From M55B112 sp040880545 (GTDB lineage Bacteria; Bacteroidota; Bacteroidia; Bacteroidales; GCA-2748055): a stretch of 6,648 nt of DNA. The stretch spans positions 1 through 6,648 of the forward strand of contig JBBDIE010000045.1 in the NCBI GenBank assembly GCA_040880545.1, in the 5' to 3' direction. Under the pieces are notes generated by a model. It saw only the letters and a list, made by a program, of their open reading frames with translations. It did no database searches and was not told the origin of the DNA. The stretch's first letter is position 1; the number at the start of each line of letters is the position of its first letter. Positions 1 to 5,232 of this stretch are shown in pieces. The translations under genes were made by a program, and so were the position numbers.

Positions 1-93
1 GGTTGTGAAGTCTGAAAATGAGGAGTTTAATTGCGTAAATGAGCAATTGCCCGACGAGCATAACGCAGCAAACAGACATTATTGACAAACCCT
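1..93 (+). repeat. Dispersed repeat, copy A (right part only, cut by window start)
   Basis: This segment aligns base by base with 1072-1164 in copy B. The best block, 39-80 against 1112-1153, matches at about 37 of 42 positions by eye, and the starts (GGTTGYGAAGTC) also match. It keeps the GCAATTGC palindrome (43-50) and the 'AGCATAACGCA' block, but has lost the hairpin arms seen in copy B, so it is a decayed copy. The copy's left part would lie before the window. It has no coding potential and I do not recognise a named repeat family. Confidence 0.75.
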
Positions 94-120
94 ATGTAGG
101 AAAAACATATCTCCTACATA
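93..120. other. Perfect 9-bp inverted repeat / hairpin upstream of pcm
   Basis: TATGTAGGA (93-101) and TCCTACATA (112-120) are perfect reverse complements around a 10-base loop, 50 bp before the methyltransferase start. There is no T-tract after either arm, so it is not a standard terminator. It could be an operator for a dimeric regulator, a leader hairpin, or a stem ending the upstream repeat copy. There is no counterpart after copy B. Confidence 0.5.
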
Positions 121-169
121 ACCGTTATTCATAAGAAGGGTTTTAATAACTTTAAATATCGGCAATACA

Positions 170-907
170 ATGATAAAACGTTCCGTAATATGGGCACTTT
201 TTGCTTTATTTGCCATCTCCCTGAACGGCCAAAAAATCCATCCCGCTTTCGGGGAGCGAATTTCGGAAAGGCACCACCTGGCATACCGTGTATTAAAAAA
301 TTATCCCGGGATCCAGGTTTACGATACGGCGGTACTTGGTGCCATCTACCGGACACCCCGACATGCTTTCGTTCCTGACAGAATGAAACCCTATGCATAC
401 GAAAATACACCGCTGCCCATCGGTTACGAACAAACTATTTCACAACCGGTAATTGTGGCCTCCATGACCCAGATGCTGGACCCGCAACCAGGCATGAAAA
501 TACTTGAAATTGGAACGGGAAGCGGATACCAGGCCGCCGTACTGGCCGAGTTGAATGTTGTTGTTTTCTCCATTGAAATAGTTACAGAACTGGGTATTCG
601 TGCGAAAAAGCTTATAGATGAACTGGGATATACCAATGTACATATAAAAATTGGTGACGGCTATGAAGGGTGGCCGGAGGAGGCTCCCTTCGACAGGATC
701 ATCGTTACCTGTGCACCGGAGGAGGTGCCGGAGCCATTGATAAGTCAATTGAAAACAGGAGGTAAAATAGTCATTCCGGTAGGTTCCGAAAATACAACAC
801 AGTATCTGGTGGTACTCAGAAAAGATCAAAATGGAAAGATTATCCGGGATACGAAGTATGCTGTACGTTTTGTTCCCATGACCGGGAAAGCAGAAAAAGT
901 CAGATGA
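170..907 (+). CDS. pcm: Protein-L-isoaspartate O-methyltransferase, probably exported
   Basis: The family transfers a methyl group from S-adenosylmethionine to L-isoaspartyl residues, starting repair of aged proteins. The 245-residue product shows the family landmarks in order: TISQPVIVASM (89-99, active-site region with the conserved Ser91), SAM motif I ILEIGTGSGYQAA (111-123), the acidic ribose-binding position in SIEI (E136), GDGYEGW (162-168), FDRIIVTCAPEEVPEPL (174-190), IPVG (202-205) and the C-terminal FVPMTG (234-239). The catalytic part is the usual size, about 210 residues. In front is an added leader: K3-R4, a hydrophobic run at about 5-17, then SLNGQ, which looks like a Sec signal peptide without a lipobox Cys. 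That predicts a periplasmic enzyme, unlike E. coli Pcm. The ATG at 170 is chosen because it captures the whole leader. The gene is monocistronic, with a terminator just downstream. Family call is very firm; localisation is inferred. Confidence 0.95.
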   Translation: MIKRSVIWALFALFAISLNGQKIHPAFGERISERHHLAYRVLKNYPGIQVYDTAVLGAIYRTPRHAFVPDRMKPYAYENTPLPIGYEQTISQPVIVASMTQMLDPQPGMKILEIGTGSGYQAAVLAELNVVVFSIEIVTELGIRAKKLIDELGYTNVHIKIGDGYEGWPEEAPFDRIIVTCAPEEVPEPLISQLKTGGKIVIPVGSENTTQYLVVLRKDQNGKIIRDTKYAVRFVPMTGKAEKVR

Positions 908-919
908 TCCGTAACCTGC

Positions 920-980
920 GAAGATCAGCTTATAAGGTTAACATAATCATGGATCGCACTTGCTGATCTTCTTTTTTTAA
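920..980 (+). terminator. Rho-independent terminator of pcm
   Basis: GAAGATCAGC (920-929) and GCTGATCTTC (962-971) form a perfect 10-bp stem, followed by a run of seven T (972-978). It starts 12 bp after the pcm stop codon, where a terminator is expected. The 32-base loop is longer than usual and may itself fold. Confidence 0.75.
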
Positions 981-1167
981 GCGTCTGTCAATAAAGTAGC
1001 ATGGCTGAATCATAATATTCGAGATCAAGGGTTATTCCCTGCGGTCATGAGCTCAAAACTTTCAGTTTTTCGGTTGCGAAGTCGGGAAATGCGCAGTCCC
1101 GATTTGTCGGGATGAGCAATTGCCCGACCAGCATAACGCAAATATCAGACATTTTGGACAGCCCAAG
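981..1167 (+). repeat. Dispersed repeat, copy B (complete, two modules)
   Basis: This is the only copy in the window that contains both halves. Its left module (981-1051) matches 6578-6648 at about 64 of 71 positions, with the last 31 bases identical. Its right module (1072-1167) matches 1-93. Between them is a short AAAAC/GTTTT hairpin (1055-1069). All three copies are in the same orientation on the + strand, but they bear no fixed orientation to neighbouring genes. No ORF is conserved across copies. It may be a MITE/REP-like element or a structured intergenic repeat; I cannot assign a family. Confidence 0.8.
1074..1141. other. Nested stem-loop inside repeat copy B
   Basis: Three sets of arms nest around one centre: TTGCG (1074-1078) with CGCAA (1137-1141), GTCGGG (1081-1086) with CCCGAC (1123-1128), and TCCCGA (1097-1102) with TCGGGA (1107-1112) around a TTTG loop. 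GTCGGG could alternatively pair partly with the inner CCCGA, so two folds compete. The GC-rich arms stand out from the AT-rich surroundings. Whether it acts as RNA or DNA is unknown. Confidence 0.6.
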
Positions 1168-1348
1168 TTAATGAAAGAACAGTGCCTGAAGTACAGGACA
1201 TTTTAAATGCATTATTTCTGGAATGCTAAAAGCAAAATGACCGGATTTCTAAATTGGCCGTTTTTAAAATAGAAAAGCAAACTATTTCTGTTATTTTTAT
1301 GTCATTATATAAAACCCGTTCATAATTACACCAAGAACTTTACCTAAC

Positions 1349-2734
1349 ATGAAACATATTACTACAGCTTTTCTCTTTTCACTCCTGGTTCTGCTTCCTT
1401 TTTCCTGTAAAGATCCTGAACCAGAGCCAACTGAGACAGAGATAATAAACGAGTGGATCTGGGATGTTATGACTGATGTGTATCTTTGGGCAGATGATGT
1501 GGACAGAAATCTGTATCCAACGGAAGAGACCGACCCGGAAGCATTTTTTTACAATATACTGCATGCAGACGATCGCTTTTCCTGGATAGTCGACGATTAT
1601 GAGGAATTGATCAACAGTTTTAATAATATCAGCCTCTCTTCCGGGATTTCCCCCTATTTTGTTCGTATTAACAATACAGATGAAGTTATAATTATCGTGG
1701 AATATGTCACCCCCGGATCTCCGGCCGACCTTGGACAGATTCAACGGGGCGAAATCATTACCAGGATTAACCAGACGACCATAACCATCGAAAATTACAT
1801 CAACCTGTTCTATGGTGAAACTCTTGCACTTGAGTTTGCCGATTACACGGAGGGGGACCTTGTCGCCAACGGCAAATCAGTGACAATCAATGCGGTGGTC
1901 CTGGAAGAAAACCCAGTGTTACACCACGAGATCATCACCTTTGAAGAGAAACAGATTGGTTATATTGTCTTTACAGGTTTCAGTGAAGGTGAGCAGTCAA
2001 AATGGGTGGATTCCCTGGATCATGTTTTTGCCGACCTGCAAAACAGGGGCATATCGGAGCTGATCATGGATATCAGATACAATCCGGGAGGAAGAGTATC
2101 GGTTGCCCGGCATATTGCTTCAGTGGTAAGTCCTGCTGATGTGCCTGGTTCAGATAATGTTTTTGTGAAATACCAATGGAACGAGGATTACCAGCAATAC
2201 TTCATTCAGAGAGATGGAGAGAATTCTGAAAATCTGGTGGTACTTTTTGAGGAGAGTCCTTCCCATAATCTGAATCTGTCAGACATCTACTTCCTCACCA
2301 GCGGACATTCAGCCTCTGCCTCGGAACTGATCATCATCGGACTGGAACCTTATATGAATGTGATACAGATTGGTGAAAATACCTATGGAAAATTCTATGG
2401 TTCAATTACGGTACCCGACCTGGAGGAACCTGCAAGACATTCCTGGGGTTTACAACCGCTGGTTTTTAAATTTGCCAGTTCAACCGGATTCACCGATTTT
2501 AATAATGGACTTATTCCTGATATAATTATTGATGACAATATTCTGGATATGAAACAGTTTGGAGATCTGTCGGACCCCATCCTGGCAAGGGCAGTGGAAG
2601 AGATTACAGGTGTGGCTCCCGAAGCTAAGAAGTCGCTGCAGGTATTCCCGGATTTCACAGTACTGTCCGACCCGGTACGAGAACTGAAAATCAGAAGCGT
2701 AGCTGATATAAATAAGGCTGAAATGGTGAAATAA
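1349..2734 (+). CDS. S41 family (C-terminal processing type) serine protease, lipoprotein
   Basis: This is a 461-residue secreted protease. Residues 1-19 are a lipoprotein signal (hydrophobic 7-16) ending at Cys20. Cys20 is followed by Lys-Asp and an acidic, Pro-rich stretch (21-31), resembling the surface-export signal described for Bacteroidota lipoproteins. Next comes an N-terminal helical domain with the 'DVYLWADDVD' motif (43-52) common in Bacteroidota S41 proteins and 'DDRFSW' (74-79). A PDZ-like domain follows at about 100-165 (GSPADLGQIQRGEIITRING-type core, 123-141). The S41 catalytic domain spans about 200-395, with DIRYNPGG (241-248), SASASE (321-326) and GENTYGK (342-348). Ser323 and Lys348 are 25 residues apart, the spacing of the Ser/Lys dyad in Prc/CtpA, so the enzyme looks active. 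The substrate is unknown. The gene stands alone, convergent with pyrD and separated from it by 22 bp. Confidence 0.92.
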   Translation: MKHITTAFLFSLLVLLPFSCKDPEPEPTETEIINEWIWDVMTDVYLWADDVDRNLYPTEETDPEAFFYNILHADDRFSWIVDDYEELINSFNNISLSSGISPYFVRINNTDEVIIIVEYVTPGSPADLGQIQRGEIITRINQTTITIENYINLFYGETLALEFADYTEGDLVANGKSVTINAVVLEENPVLHHEIITFEEKQIGYIVFTGFSEGEQSKWVDSLDHVFADLQNRGISELIMDIRYNPGGRVSVARHIASVVSPADVPGSDNVFVKYQWNEDYQQYFIQRDGENSENLVVLFEESPSHNLNLSDIYFLTSGHSASASELIIIGLEPYMNVIQIGENTYGKFYGSITVPDLEEPARHSWGLQPLVFKFASSTGFTDFNNGLIPDIIIDDNILDMKQFGDLSDPILARAVEEITGVAPEAKKSLQVFPDFTVLSDPVRELKIRSVADINKAEMVK

Positions 2735-2756
2735 GGTCTGCTGAAAAAGCGGGCTG

Positions 2757-3806
2757 CTATCTCCCTGCCATCCGCCGTTTCAGGATGGCTTTATTGATCC
2801 TTTTTACAAATCCGGGTCCGTTATAGATAAAGCCTGAATACACCTGTATCAAGCTCGCCCCTGCATCAAGCATATTCAAGGCATCCTGTACCGTCATGAT
2901 TCCTCCAACCCCAATAACAGGGATGCTATCCCCGGTATTGTCAATGATATACCGCACCACCTCCAGGCTTCGGGCAGTAACAGGAGCTCCACTCATTCCG
3001 CCTTTACCGATGCTGCTGATCCTCGCCTCACTGGTTCTTAATCCCTCCCTGCGGATCGTTGTATTGGTAGCCACAATTCCGTCAATACCATACTTCTTTA
3101 CAATCTCAATGGAGGTGTCGATCTGACTGTTATTCAGGTCGGGGGATATTTTAAGAAGAATTGGTGTGTATTTGTTCTTGCTTTTACGAACCCCGGCTAA
3201 ACGACTAAGAATAACCTCCAATCCTTCCTGGTCCTGCAATTCCTCCATATTAGAGATATTCGGACAGCTTACATTCACAACAAAATAGTCTACATATCCA
3301 TATAATGCACTGAAACAGGCCTCATAATCATGCAATGCGTCTGAATTATCCGTTAACGTATTTTTACCGATATTTCCACCAATGATCAATCCTTGCCGTC
3401 GTTTTTGACTGAGTTTCAAAACCATCGAAACCACCCCTTTATTGTTAAATCCCATTCTGTTTATCAAACCTTTGTCTTTGGGGATCCGGAAACTTCGTGG
3501 TTTCTCATTACCAGGCTGACCCAATGGAGTGACAGTACCTACTTCAATATGTGAAAATCCGAAGTCAGAAAACTGATTAAATACTACACCGTTTTTATCA
3601 AACCCGGCAGCAAGCCCCACAGGATTTGCAAACTTCATTCCAAGAAAGTCGGTCTCTAATAAGTGATGCTTCTTATAATAAATTGAACGAATCAATACAG
3701 TACTTCCGGGAATCCTGAATATAATAGATAATATGCCTGTGAGAAGGCGATGAATAACTTCCGGAGCAAACAAAAAGAGGATCGGCCTGATAATATACCT
3801 GTACAT
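2757..3806 (-). CDS. pyrD: Dihydroorotate dehydrogenase, quinone type (class 2)
   Basis: It oxidises dihydroorotate to orotate in pyrimidine synthesis and passes electrons through FMN to membrane quinone. The ATG at 3806 gives 349 residues. An upstream in-frame TTG at 3821 adds only MTKNQ and is less likely, since class 2 enzymes typically begin close to this MYRYIIRPILF segment. That N-terminus (about 1-40) matches the membrane-associating quinone-tunnel helices that mark class 2. Other landmarks are GLAAGFDKNG (64-73), EVGTVTPLGQPGNEKPR (88-104), NRMGFNN (116-122), NVSCPN (178-183), IGKGGMSG (266-273), PVIGVGGI (296-303) and VYSGFIYNGP (322-331). The catalytic-base position in NVSCPN is Cys181, where E. 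coli PyrD has Ser. The gene follows the Xre regulator on the same strand after 30 bp with no terminator, so co-transcription is likely. Confidence 0.95.
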   Translation of the reverse strand: MYRYIIRPILFLFAPEVIHRLLTGILSIIFRIPGSTVLIRSIYYKKHHLLETDFLGMKFANPVGLAAGFDKNGVVFNQFSDFGFSHIEVGTVTPLGQPGNEKPRSFRIPKDKGLINRMGFNNKGVVSMVLKLSQKRRQGLIIGGNIGKNTLTDNSDALHDYEACFSALYGYVDYFVVNVSCPNISNMEELQDQEGLEVILSRLAGVRKSKNKYTPILLKISPDLNNSQIDTSIEIVKKYGIDGIVATNTTIRREGLRTSEARISSIGKGGMSGAPVTARSLEVVRYIIDNTGDSIPVIGVGGIMTVQDALNMLDAGASLIQVYSGFIYNGPGFVKRINKAILKRRMAGR

Positions 3807-3836
3807 CTGATTTTTTGTCAAATATAAAAGAAATCA

Positions 3837-4334
3837 TTAAGCCTTTTCATAGGATTCGAATGAATTGTCTGCATAAAAAACGATCACCCTTGTAATGACT
3901 TTCCCAGTGGAAGAAACAGACGCTGATTGCTTGTTAATTTTATTCCCTTCAGAGGCAATATTTCCGGGAATCTCTCCGGCTTGTCCGGGAATATTCGATT
4001 CTGAAGCAGATAACAATTCATCGAATTCATGAGAAACATCCTCTTCTTCAGTTGATTCAGCAGGTTTTTCATGCTGATTTACAACTGGCTGATCAAATAA
4101 ACTTCCTCCACCTATCTTTACCTCACCTTCATACATGCTACCCTCGCCAAGTATCAACCAGTCAGCATTTAACAAGGGAAATGCCTTCAAAGTCTTCTGC
4201 AAAAAGTCAAAACTTGGCTTATTACGGCCCGAAAGAATGTGCGAAACACTGGAACGCTGCACACCTATTACATCGGCAAACCGCGATGATGATAACTGTT
4301 CCGTATCCAGCAGTTTAAGTAAACGGTCTTCCAT
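3837..4334 (-). CDS. Xre/cI-like helix-turn-helix transcriptional regulator
   Basis: The 165-residue protein is predicted to bind DNA as a dimer in the cytoplasm. The N-terminal HTH domain spans about 2-56: SSRFADVIGV (16-25) fits helix 2 and QRSSVSHILSGR (26-37) the recognition helix. It is followed by 'LNADWLILGEGSM' (55-67), a segment typical of Bacteroidota Xre regulators. The middle (about 70-145) is acidic and low-complexity, probably a flexible linker. The C-terminus (147-162) is a conserved-looking RVIVFYADNSFESY tail. There is no peptidase or sensor domain, so it is not a LexA-type self-cleaving repressor. The ATG at 4334 is preferred to an in-frame TTG at 4343, which would add only MFI. 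Three copies of a palindrome lie 13-71 bp upstream, which implies autoregulation. The ligand and any regulon beyond pyrD are unknown. Confidence 0.9.
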   Translation of the reverse strand: MEDRLLKLLDTEQLSSSRFADVIGVQRSSVSHILSGRNKPSFDFLQKTLKAFPLLNADWLILGEGSMYEGEVKIGGGSLFDQPVVNQHEKPAESTEEEDVSHEFDELLSASESNIPGQAGEIPGNIASEGNKINKQSASVSSTGKVITRVIVFYADNSFESYEKA

Positions 4335-4346
4335 AATAAACAATTT

Positions 4347-4405
4347 TTACAAATGTAATCAATCTATAATTCACATATGTAACTTTATGATGTTTACATT
4401 TGTAA
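4347..4405. promoter_or_regulatory. Operator cluster I, three TTACAnnTGTAA palindromes
   Basis: The three sites are TTACAAATGTAA (4347-4358, perfect), TCACATATGTAA (4371-4382, one mismatch) and TTACATTTGTAA (4394-4405, perfect). Their centres are 24 and 23 bp apart, a little over two helical turns. They sit directly upstream of the Xre regulator start, so the simplest reading is that the regulator binds here and controls its own transcription, and that of pyrD. Confidence 0.75.
4350..4357 (-). promoter_or_regulatory. Possible -7 box of the regulator-pyrD promoter
   Basis: Read on the reverse strand this is TACATTTG, a full match to the Bacteroidota -7 consensus TAnnTTTG, 15 bp before the regulator ATG. 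It lies wholly inside the first operator, so binding would block it. I see no clear TTTG -33 box at the expected distance, which limits confidence. Confidence 0.35.
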
Positions 4406-4430
4406 CTATATGCATATTGTTGTGAATTAT
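4366..4430. repeat. 10-bp inverted repeat flanking operators 2 and 3
   Basis: ATAATTCACA (4366-4375) is the exact reverse complement of TGTGAATTAT (4421-4430). Between the arms lie most of operator 2, operator 3 and a perfect palindrome ATATGCATAT (4408-4417). The left arm overlaps operator 2, so the arms may carry variant half-sites (TCACA/TGTGA). Confidence 0.5.
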
Positions 4431-4793
4431 GTTATATCAGGTGTATCTTTCATAAGAAATTCAGGTTACTTCTGTTTATGTAAAAACCGGTTCTTTTCAG
4501 ATGCTATTGACAGGCACTGTCTAATCGTAAATAACCGACATATAGGGATTATAATGCCTGATTATGCAGTTCATACTTAGTGATATGTTCCTGAAAGTAG
4601 TGTTACTTTAATCAGAATCTATTATTATACTGAATATAAGTACTTTATATACCTATTTTTACGATTTATAACCACTTTTCAGGCAATTGGGCCCTGTTTT
4701 ATCTATATTATACTTTATATAATACTCCTATAAGACTGATATAATGCATTTTAAAAATTGTAAGTTTCGAATTGAAAGCATTCCTGTAACCAG

Positions 4794-4934
4794 ATACATT
4801 TGTAACATACTGATTAGTATCTGATAGGTTACATATGTATACATTTGGTTCTTTTTAGGAGATATTCGCTTGTTTACAAATGTGAAATACGTGTTTTGGC
4901 GTGTAATTACATTTCCTGGTAGTGTCATTTGTAA
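4794..4934. promoter_or_regulatory. Operator cluster II, four degenerate TTACAnnTGTAA sites
   Basis: The sites are ATACATTTGTAA (4794-4805, one mismatch), TTACATATGTAT (4829-4840, one mismatch), TTACAAATGTGA (4874-4885, one mismatch) and TGTCATTTGTAA (4923-4934, two mismatches). Extra half-sites lie at 4785-4790 and 4907-4914. The cluster is about 460-600 bp upstream of the regulator, too far for its own promoter unless DNA loops. It may instead serve a rightward promoter. Confidence 0.6.
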
Positions 4935-4939
4935 CTTTG
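4932..4939 (+). promoter_or_regulatory. Possible rightward -7 box overlapping the last operator
   Basis: TAACTTTG fully matches TAnnTTTG and shares three bases with the operator at 4923-4934. TTTC at 4912-4915 could be a weak -33 box, with a 16-base spacer that is slightly short. If real, it would drive transcription towards the small ORF starting at 4961. Confidence 0.3.
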
Positions 4940-4960
4940 GTATATATAAATACTGGAAAT

Positions 4961-5107
4961 ATGAAAGCATCACTTGATTCGTGTTACCAACCCATCGTAA
5001 TAAAAAATCAGAATATCCTGTTCGAAAAAAGAAAAGTGCCCTGCCCTGCTATCATTTTCGTGTTATTCTTGCGTACCAGTTTTATAAATACGCACGATGG
5101 GCAGTAA
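4961..5107 (+). CDS. Doubtful 48-residue ORF downstream of operator cluster II
   Basis: An ATG 22 bp after the possible -7 box opens 48 codons (MKASLDSCYQPI... to ...NTHDGQ), with a hydrophobic run AIIFVLFLRT near residues 29-38. I do not recognise it. It has no strong ribosome binding site. An in-frame ATG at 4922 would start inside the operator and is less likely. The context, a small ORF behind repressor sites, is the main argument for it; chance is a fair alternative. Confidence 0.2.
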   Translation: MKASLDSCYQPIVIKNQNILFEKRKVPCPAIIFVLFLRTSFINTHDGQ

Positions 5108-5232
5108 AATAAGGAATATTGAATTCTAATCAGGTTGAGATGTACCAGAATACCTTCTAATAACCAGGATATCTGGCAGATATAGATATAATAGACAAAC
5201 AGGCCGATAGGTGTAAAGGGTAGAAGATGCGC

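Larger units (their letters stand above)
908..1348. other. Intergenic region between pcm and the S41 protease gene
   Basis: This 441-bp stretch holds the pcm terminator (920-980), the complete repeat copy B (about 981-1167), and about 180 bp of AT-rich sequence leading to the protease start. The last part should contain the protease promoter. TATTTTTA near 1292 is one mismatch from the Bacteroidota -7 consensus TAnnTTTG, but I find no convincing -33 partner, so I do not call it. No credible ORF is present. Confidence 0.7.
4335..5232. other. AT-rich regulatory intergenic region of about 900 bp
   Basis: No well-supported gene lies between the regulator start and the end of the symporter gene. 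The region holds operator cluster I (4347-4405), an inverted repeat around it (4366-4430), an AT-rich middle without clear genes (about 4431-4790), operator cluster II (4794-4934), and a doubtful small ORF (4961-5107). In the middle part an 11-base direct repeat, TACTTTATATA, occurs at 4641 and 4711, exactly 70 bp apart. This is far more non-coding space than elsewhere in the window, so it may be a degraded or newly acquired locus. Confidence 0.7.

Noticed and set aside
440..829. Reverse-strand 129-codon ORF within the pcm gene
   Set aside because: It is a shadow frame of a firmly identified gene and has no family features of its own.
1379..1744. Reverse-strand 121-codon ORF within the S41 protease gene
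   Set aside because: It is antisense to the signal peptide and N-terminal domain of a well-supported protease, with no motif of its own.
4641..4721. TACTTTATATA direct repeat, 70 bp apart
   Set aside because: Eleven bases in very AT-rich DNA can recur by chance; only two copies are present and there is no further structure. It is noted in the region entry only.
4347..4934. Operator array read as a CRISPR array or plasmid iteron origin
   Set aside because: The repeats are 12-bp palindromes with irregular spacing and no unique equal-length spacers, and there is no Rep or Cas gene. A regulator gene directly adjacent explains them better.
4728..4973. Reverse-strand 81-codon ORF across operator cluster II
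   Set aside because: It runs straight through four operator sites, its composition reflects AT-rich DNA, and it shows no recognisable domain.
5173..5185. CCAG/CTGG mini-hairpin as terminator of the symporter gene
   Set aside because: The stem is only 4-5 bp and no T-tract follows on the reverse strand, so it does not meet a terminator standard.
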